Positions 17,830 through 25,797 of a stretch of 52,581 nucleotides of DNA are shown here, piece after piece (position 1 is the stretch's first letter; every line of letters begins with the position of its first letter). Source of the DNA: Nostoc sp. LPT (GTDB lineage: Bacteria > Cyanobacteriota > Cyanobacteriia > Cyanobacteriales > Nostocaceae); assembly GCF_017115165.1 (NCBI RefSeq), contig NZ_JABXKF010000113.1:1-52581 (forward strand). The letters are read 5' to 3'. Below the pieces are notes generated by a model that did no database searches, had not been told where the DNA came from, and was given only the letters and a program-made list of their open reading frames with translations. A program made the position numbers and the translations under genes.

Positions 17830-20502
17830 ATGGCTGATACAAATGGCAACGGTAGAAATGTGATTATTTTTGTTGCAGATGGCTTGCGTAACGGTTCTGT
17901 AAACCCCATTGATACCCCAACTTTATATAGCATCCGTCAGCAAGGAGTTAGTTTCGCCAATAGTCATTCGCTATTTCCGACATTTACCACCCCGAATGCT
18001 GCTGCGATCGCCACGGGACATTATCTTGGTGATACAGGTGACTTTAGTAACACTATCTACACTGGTTTTCCTAGTGCTAATGCCAATGGTAGTGTCACGC
18101 CATTCATCGAAAATGATGCGGTTTTGGGGGATATCGATGAAAAGTTCCCAGGTAACAACTTTTTAGATGAAGAGTCACTATTAGCTTACGCGCGATCGCA
18201 GGGTTTCAACACCGCAGCCGTTGGTAAATTAGGGCCAGTTGCCATCCAAGATGTTACACAAGTTAACCGAGAAGGTGGTACTACGGGTACTATTCCTACT
18301 CCCGATACAATAATTATTGATGATACTACAAATGGTGCAACACCGCCGACTACAGCCGCTGGTTCACCTTCTGGTGTTCCACTCGATCCAGATATTGTCA
18401 ATCGCTTACAAGCCGCTGGTCTAGATGTAAAACCGACACCGCGAGTCCAACCAGCTGGTAACAACACAACTCCAGGCACCCTGAACGCCAACGTGGCTCA
18501 ACAACAATACTTTGCAGATGCCACTACCAAAGTAATTTTACCCAAGTTTCAGGAAGATGCTAAATCATTCGCATTAGTTTACTGGTCAAGAGATCCTGAT
18601 GGTACTCAACATAATCAAGGTGATAGCTTAAACACCTTGACACCAGGTATTAATGGCCCTACTTCCAAAGCTGGGGTCAAAAATGCTGATAATAATTTAA
18701 AGCAACTTCTTGACTATCTCAAAAGTACAGGCTTGGACAAGACTACTGATGTCTTTATTACTTCCGACCACGGTTTTTCTACCATCAGCAAACAAGCTAT
18801 TGATAGCCAAGGCACAAAAACTACAAGTTATGCTGCCACCCAAACTTATGCAGGTGTAAATCCAGGATTTTTACCCGCAGGCTTTGTTGCGATTGATTTG
18901 GCTCACGATCTAAATCTACCTCTATACGATCCTAACCCTACGACTCTTCCCCCAGACCTGAACCACATTCAGTATGCCACTGTTGATGCTACACAAGGTC
19001 AACGCCCTATTTCTGGGAATGGTGTAATCGGAGGTACAGGTCAGGTAATTAATGGCCAACTTGACCCAGCTACAAAGATAGTTGTAGCTGCCAATGGTGG
19101 TTCTGACCTGATTTATCTACCTAATGGCAATGCTGATTTAGCTAAACAGGTAGTGAATTTGCTTTCGCAAAAAGACTACATCAGTGGTATTTTTGTAGAC
19201 GATGCTTATGGAAACATCCCAGGTGCTTTACCATTGAGTGCGATCGGGCTAAAAGGTGATGCTCAAACACCAGTTCCATCTATAGTTATCAACTTCAAAA
19301 CCTTTAGCAGCGACCCAAATAACCTAAACAACCCTCAAGCTCAAGTAGAAATTGCTGATACAACTTTGCAGCAAGGGCAGGGGATGCATGGCAGCTTTGG
19401 CCGAGGTGATACCTTCAATAATATGGAGGCTATTGGCCCTGATTTTAAACAAGGTTATGTGGACTATGCACCCGTCAGTAATGCTGATGTAACACCTACA
19501 CTTGCTCGTATTTTAGGGTTAGAAATTCCCAGTAATGGCGATTTGAAAGGTCGTGTCATTACAGAAGCACTAGTGGGAGGCCCGGATGTAGTTCCCTCGA
19601 CGAAAGAAGTCTTGACTTCGGAAGAAACTACTAATGGTCAAGCAACAATTCTCGATTCTCAGAGTGTAGGTAATACTCATTACTTTACAGCCGCAGGGTT
19701 TGATGGTCGCACTGTTGGACTAACAACACTAGACCTTCAATTTGGTACCAATAGTGATGATGTCACCCTTAAGCCAAATCAAACCTTATTTACAGGTGAC
19801 GGAGCAGACTTTGTAAACGGTACTAAAGGTAATACAATCCAGACTGGAAGCGGTGATGACACGGTGGTAGTCGGTAGTGACTCCTCTGTGTCCACAGGAG
19901 AGGGTAACGATCAAATCTTGATTGGTGCAAACAGCCCTGCTAGCAACACTAGTGCCGATGGTGGTAATGGTGATGACGAAGTTACTGTAGTTGAAGCCAA
20001 TGGTAGTAATAATTTATTTGGGGCAGCAGGTAATGATACTTTGACAGTAATTGAAGGTTCGCGTCAATTATCATTTGGTGGCTCAGGTAACGACACCCTC
20101 ACCAGTAATGGTAGCAATAACCGTCTCTATGGTGGCTCTGGAAATGACAAACTCTTCTCTAGTGTGAATGATTCGCTCTTTGGTGGCGATGGTGATGACG
20201 TGCTATTTGCTGGTCAACAGGGTAGTAATAGGCTGAATGGTGGTGCTGGTGCTGACCAGTTCTGGATTGCTAACGCCAGTCTGCCAACTAGCAAGAACAT
20301 TGTGACTGATTTTGCGATCGGTATTGATAAAATCGGGCTGGGCGGTATTGGCGTTACTCAGTTTAGTGCTCTAACCCTATTGCAACAGGGTGCTGACACT
20401 ATCATAAAAACCGGAAATACAGAGTTGGCTTCATTACTACAAATTACCTCAACTAGCTTGAGTGCAAATGACTTCGTTTTCTCTGCTAGTGTTGTGGCTT
20501 AG
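17830..20502 (+). CDS. secreted RTX type I phosphodiesterase / nucleotide pyrophosphatase
   Basis: An 890-residue alkaline-phosphatase-superfamily enzyme of the phosphodiesterase/nucleotide pyrophosphatase type. VIIFVADGLR (residues 11-20) holds the first metal ligand, PTFTTPN (50-56) the likely Thr53 nucleophile, and YWSRDPDGTQHNQGD, ITSDHGFS and MHGSFGRGD supply the other Asp/His ligands. The catalytic domain spans about 1-600 and contains a Pro/Thr-rich insert near 160-220. RTX repeats occupy 638-890 and are nearly the same as those of the two preceding proteins, including the final block SLPTSKNIVTDFAIGIDKIG. TAAGGAG at 17815-17821 lies 8 bases before the ATG. A likely role is hydrolysing phosphodiesters or nucleotides outside the cell, together with its neighbours. 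Confidence 0.87.
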   Translation: MADTNGNGRNVIIFVADGLRNGSVNPIDTPTLYSIRQQGVSFANSHSLFPTFTTPNAAAIATGHYLGDTGDFSNTIYTGFPSANANGSVTPFIENDAVLGDIDEKFPGNNFLDEESLLAYARSQGFNTAAVGKLGPVAIQDVTQVNREGGTTGTIPTPDTIIIDDTTNGATPPTTAAGSPSGVPLDPDIVNRLQAAGLDVKPTPRVQPAGNNTTPGTLNANVAQQQYFADATTKVILPKFQEDAKSFALVYWSRDPDGTQHNQGDSLNTLTPGINGPTSKAGVKNADNNLKQLLDYLKSTGLDKTTDVFITSDHGFSTISKQAIDSQGTKTTSYAATQTYAGVNPGFLPAGFVAIDLAHDLNLPLYDPNPTTLPPDLNHIQYATVDATQGQRPISGNGVIGGTGQVINGQLDPATKIVVAANGGSDLIYLPNGNADLAKQVVNLLSQKDYISGIFVDDAYGNIPGALPLSAIGLKGDAQTPVPSIVINFKTFSSDPNNLNNPQAQVEIADTTLQQGQGMHGSFGRGDTFNNMEAIGPDFKQGYVDYAPVSNADVTPTLARILGLEIPSNGDLKGRVITEALVGGPDVVPSTKEVLTSEETTNGQATILDSQSVGNTHYFTAAGFDGRTVGLTTLDLQFGTNSDDVTLKPNQTLFTGDGADFVNGTKGNTIQTGSGDDTVVVGSDSSVSTGEGNDQILIGANSPASNTSADGGNGDDEVTVVEANGSNNLFGAAGNDTLTVIEGSRQLSFGGSGNDTLTSNGSNNRLYGGSGNDKLFSSVNDSLFGGDGDDVLFAGQQGSNRLNGGAGADQFWIANASLPTSKNIVTDFAIGIDKIGLGGIGVTQFSALTLLQQGADTIIKTGNTELASLLQITSTSLSANDFVFSASVVA

Positions 20503-20592
20503 CCTGTTCGGCTAGCGCTGCGTGGCAGAAATAACTATCAGTTGAAACAGCGGTTTTCAATTACGTAGACTACAGCAAATAGTTCGTTATTG

Positions 20593-20628
20593 TAGGGTGA
20601 GCATTAAAATGCCCACCCTATTCTCGTT
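20593..20628 (+). terminator. terminator closing the phosphatase island
   Basis: TAGGGTGAGCATT and AATGCCCACCCTA form a 13-bp stem with one mismatch, followed by TTCTCGTTT. It is the last ordered structure before a long AT-rich gap. Confidence 0.75.
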
Positions 20629-21258
20629 TCACTGAAGTTCAACCTATCTCGAAAAAGTTACATTACTTATTAATTGTTAAAATCGCTGTATTCCTTGTTA
20701 TTCAAGGTATTAATTATTATTGTTTTCTCAAACTAAACCTACGTACAGTTAATATTCCCATTGCAAATATCTCTAAAGTTTTAATTTTTAATGAAGATGT
20801 ATTGAAAATAACTACGATTTTGAGGAAATAGGTCAAAATAGGAGAACTAAATATTAGAGCCAGTGCCCTTTCGTACAAACATTGTAAAACTGCGGAATAA
20901 TTTGTTGCGAAATTCGTTTTTTAATATAATTTCAAAGTTAACGACAGAACTATACTTTGTAAGTTAAGAATACTAATGCTTAAGTATATAAAGGCTTAAG
21001 CATCCTTGCGTAGTGTTACAGCTACATTAATTTTCATACATCATTATGTTGGTTATCTCATACCTAATTTAGCTAAGAGTATGACTTCGTGTAGTAATTT
21101 TTTTAATTAATGGATATTTATGTGTTGACTTCTTTTTTATTTTGAGCGGTTTGATATTAAGTCATGTTTATACTGAAAATTTTAAATAGTAATTATCGGA
21201 AAATCTAAATCTTCACTTTACTGTAAGTTTATTCTTATAAAGGTTAATTATTCTGTAT
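20629..21258. other. AT-rich gene-free stretch
   Basis: About 630 bases of very AT-rich sequence with no frame that looks coding on either strand. I see no tRNA, clear promoter or repeat in it. It may be a long leader or control region for the synthase genes, but nothing in the sequence proves that. Confidence 0.5.
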
Positions 21259-21286
21259 GATAATATCAGGAAATCCTGATATTATC
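21259..21286. repeat. perfect palindrome in the PKS upstream region
   Basis: GATAATATCAGGA (21259-21271) is the exact inverse of TCCTGATATTATC (21274-21286), with two A residues between. T-rich sequence follows (AATTTTAATTTTATTTG). It could be an operator for a dimeric regulator or a rho-independent terminator on the plus strand. It is about 730 bases before the PKS start. Confidence 0.7.
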
Positions 21287-21526
21287 AATTTTAATTTTAT
21301 TTGTTTTTACAAATACTAGAAAATAACAATATTATATTAAGTACACCTAATTATTCGTTACTCATTTATCTCAGAACAATATCGTACTCAATTTATATAG
21401 TTCCCTGGTTTATCGAAAAATCTATATCGTTAATATACAAAAGTGTCTTTAATGTAAATTTTTGAATAACCTTTAATATTTCTCACTCAGTAATCATTCT
21501 GATTTTATATATTTTAGTAGTTACAT

Positions 21527-21795
21527 TCAGGGTAAGCGCATTTCAAACCCTATTGAACGGTAGTTTTGGGGTTCACCCAAAGCACAAATAAGTTTAAAAT
21601 TACTACACTGAGCCAAGGGGTGGGATTGACATTTTCGTCTTTATATGGCCAAAAAACATAAACAGCTATTTGAACCATGTTTTTTCAATCATTTATGACA
21701 ATTCGTCCTATTTTGAATGAAAAATTAATATTTAGATAGAGCTTTAAGCTTTTTCTTTGTATCAAGAGTTACAAAACTAGATGTGCTTACCCTGA
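21527..21795. mobile_element. MITE-like element with terminal inverted repeats and target duplication
   Basis: The 269-bp segment begins TCAGGGTAAGCGCATTT and its other end, read in reverse, begins TCAGGGTAAGCACATCT (15 of 17 identical). GTTACAT directly precedes it (21520-21526) and directly follows it (21796-21802), as expected for a 7-bp target-site duplication. No frame inside is long enough to be a transposase, so it would have to be moved by an enzyme encoded elsewhere. It sits about 220 bases upstream of the PKS gene. Confidence 0.7.
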
Positions 21796-21833
21796 GTTAC
21801 ATTAACTGCATCGTTAACCCATAAATTGCTTAA

Positions 21834-22010
21834 GTGAAAAATGCAGCAACATTTAAAAACTACACATTTTGTAAAACAATATATTTTTTGCGGAAATTAA
21901 ATTTGTATTCAAATCAGAATAGCCAGCCGTCTTCTCACAAGCTGCAAAATCGCGCCCAACGCCAACAAGCCGCTCGTACTCGTCGCCGTAATCATCAACA
22001 AGGTGTTTAA
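21834..22010 (+). pseudogene. short frame resembling the C-terminal tail of a lost synthase
   Basis: An open frame with a possible GTG start (58 codons) ends in TAA three bases before the PKS ATG. Its last 20 or so residues are very basic and Gln/Arg-rich (LQNRAQRQQAARTRRRN), like the R-A-Q-K-Q tails that end many cyanobacterial NRPS and PKS proteins. The N-terminal half is low-complexity and AT-rich and does not look like a protein core. I interpret it as the stump of a deleted upstream megasynthase gene. It could also be a genuine small leader peptide coupled to the PKS. Confidence 0.4.
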
Positions 22011-22013
22011 GCA

Positions 22014-25000
22014 ATGGTAAATATGCAAGCATCCGAGAACCAAGATCCTATTGATGGTGTTGCCATTATTGGCATGGTAGGAAGATTTCCTGGCGCTGGA
22101 AATGTCGATGAGTTGTGGCGCAATCTGTGTGAGGGATTAGAGTCAACGACTTTTTTTGAAGATGAGGAACTAGATCCCAGTATTGATCCGAACCTTTGCA
22201 AAGATCCTAGCTACGTAAAAGCTAAAGGAATCATTTCTGGGGGAGAAACCTTTGATGCTGCATTCTTTGGCATTAATCCCCTGGAAGCTGTAGTTATGGA
22301 CCCACAGGCTAGAGTTTTTCTAGAGTTGGTTTATGAAGCCCTAGAAAATGCTGGTTATGAATCAGAGTCTTTTGAGGGTTTGATTGGTTTGTACGCTGGT
22401 TGTGGTCAAAATACTTATTTTGCTAACCACATTTCTGGACGTATGGAAATTGTCGATCGCATCGGTGAATTCCAGACAATGCTAGCAAATGAAAAAGACT
22501 TTTTGACGACCCGTGCTGCTTACAAGCTCAACCTCAAAGGCCCAGCTGTCAGTGTCAATACAGCCTGTTCCACTTCTTTGGTAGCAGTCATTCAGGCTTG
22601 CCAAGCCTTAACCAGCTATCAGTGCGACCTGGCTATGGCGGGTGGTGTATCTATGACTACACCTCAAAACAGTGGTTATGTGGCTCAAGAAGACAGTATG
22701 TTGTCTGGTGATGGGCATTGTCGTCCCTTTGATGCCAGCGCTCAGGGCACAATGTTCAACAATGGCGCAGGAGTGGTTGTCCTCAAGCGTTTAGAAGATG
22801 CACTCAATGATCGCGATCGCATCTATGCAGTAATTCGGGGTTGTGGTATCAATAATGACGGTGCTGATAAGGTAAGTTTTACAGCTCCCAGTGTAGACGG
22901 ACAAGCAGAGGCCATTGCGATGGCGCAAGCTTATGCCAACTTTCACCCAGAAACCATCTCTTATATTGAAGCTCACGGCACAGCTACACCCTTAGGCGAC
23001 CCGATTGAAATTGAAGCGCTGACGCAAGCATTTCGTATACATACAGATGCTAAACAATTCTGCGCCATCGGCTCTCTTAAAAGCAATGTCGGACATTTAG
23101 TTACTGCGGCTGGGGTAGCAGGATTAATAAAAACCGCTCTTGCTCTGTATTATAAAAAGATTCCACCTAGTTTAAATTTTGAGGCTCCCAACCCCAAGAT
23201 TGACTTTACCAACAGCCCCTTTTATGTCAATACCAAACTAGCTGAATGGTCAGAAGGTGAAACTCCACGACGAGCTGGTGTGAGTTCTTTTGGTGTCGGC
23301 GGTACTAATGCTCATATAGTGCTAGAAGAAGCGCCACAAATCCAAAGTTCAGGATCTTCGCGTCCACAGCAGCTATTGTTGCTCTCAGCAAAAACTAGTA
23401 AAGCCTTAGAGGCTGCAACAGCGAATTTACGGCAATATTTACAGTACAATGCCGAAATTAACTTAGCTGATGTAGCTTATACCCTACAGCGAGGGCGCAA
23501 AGCCTTCAACTACCGACGCAGTGTAGTTTGTCACGATATCACAGATGCGATCGCAGCCCTGCAATCTTTAGATCCAAATCAAGTAAATACCCGTCATACA
23601 GAAGTCCGCAATCCAGCCGTTGTCTTCATGTTCCCCGGACAAGGATCGCAATATGTGAACATGGGACTGAATCTCTACAACCGTGAAACTGTGTTTCAGG
23701 AGGTAGTAGATGAATGTGCTGAAATACTTAAACCTTTACTGGGCAGGGATTTACGAGAAATCATCTATCCTGTACCGAGCGATCGCGAAACTGCGGCTAT
23801 CTACCTGCGGCAAACCTGCTTTACCCAACCAGCATTATTTGTCATTGAATATGCGTTAGCGCAACTGTGGCAAAGTTGGGGAGTCAAGCCGCAAGGCATG
23901 ATTGGTCACAGTATTGGCGAATTTGTCGCTGCCTGTATTGCGGGTGTATTTACCTTAGAAGATGCGCTGATGTTGGTTGCAACTCGCGGTCGCTTCATGT
24001 GGGAGTTACCCGCAGGAGCTATGCTCTCAGTGCGCCTACCAGCCAAAGAGTTAGAGCCGCGATTGAATACAGAACTAGCGATCGCCGCAATTAATAGCCC
24101 TTCCCTGTGTGTAGTTTCTGGCCCCACAGAGGCGATTGCAGTTCTGCAAAAACAATTAGAAAGCGAAGAAGTTGTCTGTCGTCATTTACACACTTCCCAC
24201 GCTTTCCACTCTCCCATGATGGATAGCATCATAGCCCCCTTTGCAAAGGTAGTTGGGAAGGTTAAATTATCACCACCCCAAATTCCCTTTGTTTCCACAG
24301 TTACCGCCGACTGGATTACAGCCCAGCAAGCAACCGATCCGATGTATTGGGCTACGCATCTACGCCAGACTGTGCGATTTGCTGAGGGCGTACAAACCCT
24401 ATGGCAGCAGCCAAAACGAGTGCTGTTAGAGGTGGGGCCGCGAATCACAACGACGACCTTAGCCCGGCAACAAGCAAAAGATATTAAACAACAGATGGCG
24501 ATTCCTTCTCTAGGTGATAACGCTGAGAATGAAGCCGAATGGACGGCATTACTCAAGGCAGTAGGACAACTGTGGCTAGCAGGAGTATCTATTGACTGGA
24601 GCAACTTCTATCAAAGAGAAACGCGACAACGAATTCCTCTGCCTACTTATCCCTTTGAACGCCAACGCTTCTGGATCGATCCTTTACCTCATCCCAATCG
24701 TGCAGCAACTCCCAAACTTTCAAATCCCCAGTTATTAGAAAAGGCCAAAACTCTGACAACATCTCCTCAGCAAAAACTCATTCCCCTGCTCAAAGAAACT
24801 ATCGTAGAAACTTCTGGATTGGAAATCGCTAGTGTTGACGACTCGACAACGTTTTTAGAAATGGGATTAGATTCCTTATCTTTAATGCGAGTCGGGTTAG
24901 CTTTGAAGAAAAAATTTCAAGTCAAGATAACACTTAGGCAGTTACTAGAAATTTGCCCGAATTTAGAAACGCTAGCTGACTTAATCAATCAAGCCTTGTC

Positions 25001-25502
25001 TCCCGAAGCTTTATCCACACTAGGATTAACAGAAACTGTTGCAGATCCCACTCCAGAAGCACCATCACCAGCACTTACAATCACATCACCCACTTTGGTA
25101 GTCCACGAAGTTCATACAAATGGATCTGCACCTCAGATTTCTCCCCAACCAGCTGCATCTAGTTTCCTAGAAAATATAATTAATCAGCAGCTACAAATTA
25201 TGAGCCAGCAATTAGCACTATTGGCTAATAACAGCCAATCAACAATTCCAGTTGTACCTGCAGTGACATCTGAAAATAATAGTATCAAGCCACAAAATGT
25301 TGTATCTGTTCCCCCAACCCAAACCAGCAAAGAATCAGCATCGGTAGACACAGAATCAGCAGAAGTTACCAATAACAGCCTACGCAATCGTCCTCCGCAA
25401 CCTGATGCCAAATTAGGACGAGATCCCCAAGGGAACCCCGCTTGGTATATTCCTGATACTGAGCGACCTGGCAAATATCTACAAGTTGCCAGTTTTTCCT
25501 GA
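22014..25502 (+). CDS. modular type I polyketide synthase, KS-AT-ACP
   Basis: An 1162-residue single extension module. The ketosynthase (about 15-440) has Cys185 in TACSTS, His321 in EAHGTATPLGDP and His361 in KSNVGH. The acyltransferase (535-830) has Ser633 in GHSIGE and HAFH at 729-732, which is the malonyl-CoA type. The ACP (920-995) carries GLDSLSL with Ser954 for phosphopantetheine. There is no ketoreductase or dehydratase, so a beta-keto group should remain. The tail beyond 1000 is long: a Gln-rich helix (QQLQIMSQQLALL), a disordered stretch, then a conserved-looking end (LGRDPQGNPAWYIPD). No loading domain is present and the KS style resembles those that follow NRPS modules, so a starter or upstream module must come from elsewhere. 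The NRPS genes follow in the same direction. Confidence 0.92.
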   Translation: MVNMQASENQDPIDGVAIIGMVGRFPGAGNVDELWRNLCEGLESTTFFEDEELDPSIDPNLCKDPSYVKAKGIISGGETFDAAFFGINPLEAVVMDPQARVFLELVYEALENAGYESESFEGLIGLYAGCGQNTYFANHISGRMEIVDRIGEFQTMLANEKDFLTTRAAYKLNLKGPAVSVNTACSTSLVAVIQACQALTSYQCDLAMAGGVSMTTPQNSGYVAQEDSMLSGDGHCRPFDASAQGTMFNNGAGVVVLKRLEDALNDRDRIYAVIRGCGINNDGADKVSFTAPSVDGQAEAIAMAQAYANFHPETISYIEAHGTATPLGDPIEIEALTQAFRIHTDAKQFCAIGSLKSNVGHLVTAAGVAGLIKTALALYYKKIPPSLNFEAPNPKIDFTNSPFYVNTKLAEWSEGETPRRAGVSSFGVGGTNAHIVLEEAPQIQSSGSSRPQQLLLLSAKTSKALEAATANLRQYLQYNAEINLADVAYTLQRGRKAFNYRRSVVCHDITDAIAALQSLDPNQVNTRHTEVRNPAVVFMFPGQGSQYVNMGLNLYNRETVFQEVVDECAEILKPLLGRDLREIIYPVPSDRETAAIYLRQTCFTQPALFVIEYALAQLWQSWGVKPQGMIGHSIGEFVAACIAGVFTLEDALMLVATRGRFMWELPAGAMLSVRLPAKELEPRLNTELAIAAINSPSLCVVSGPTEAIAVLQKQLESEEVVCRHLHTSHAFHSPMMDSIIAPFAKVVGKVKLSPPQIPFVSTVTADWITAQQATDPMYWATHLRQTVRFAEGVQTLWQQPKRVLLEVGPRITTTTLARQQAKDIKQQMAIPSLGDNAENEAEWTALLKAVGQLWLAGVSIDWSNFYQRETRQRIPLPTYPFERQRFWIDPLPHPNRAATPKLSNPQLLEKAKTLTTSPQQKLIPLLKETIVETSGLEIASVDDSTTFLEMGLDSLSLMRVGLALKKKFQVKITLRQLLEICPNLETLADLINQALSPEALSTLGLTETVADPTPEAPSPALTITSPTLVVHEVHTNGSAPQISPQPAASSFLENIINQQLQIMSQQLALLANNSQSTIPVVPAVTSENNSIKPQNVVSVPPTQTSKESASVDTESAEVTNNSLRNRPPQPDAKLGRDPQGNPAWYIPDTERPGKYLQVASFS

Positions 25503-25797
25503 AGCGGGGGTAGTAAATATTTAGTAAAAAATTGATATGTCAATTACCTCCGAAAATTAGGTTTTGAACCGACCCATCTGGTTAATTTACAATCAAAGAT
25601 TACGCCAAAATATTAACACTGGTAATCTTATCTAAGTGTCAGGTAAAATTGAATTATTGTGTTCAGGAGCAAAAAAGCAGAATGTTTACAGAAGTCAACA
25701 ATAAAACTAAGTAATTTGTTTTATCGTTAGTCGCATTCAGTTTAAATACCTCCAATTTTGAGCCATTAAAAAAAAGCTAGAACATCAAGTTTTTTTT
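25503..25797. other. PKS-NRPS intergenic gap
   Basis: A 295-base AT-rich gap with no gene. The NRPS start at 25798 follows a run of T residues and has no recognisable Shine-Dalgarno sequence. I see no clear terminator, so read-through from the PKS gene is plausible. Confidence 0.4.
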
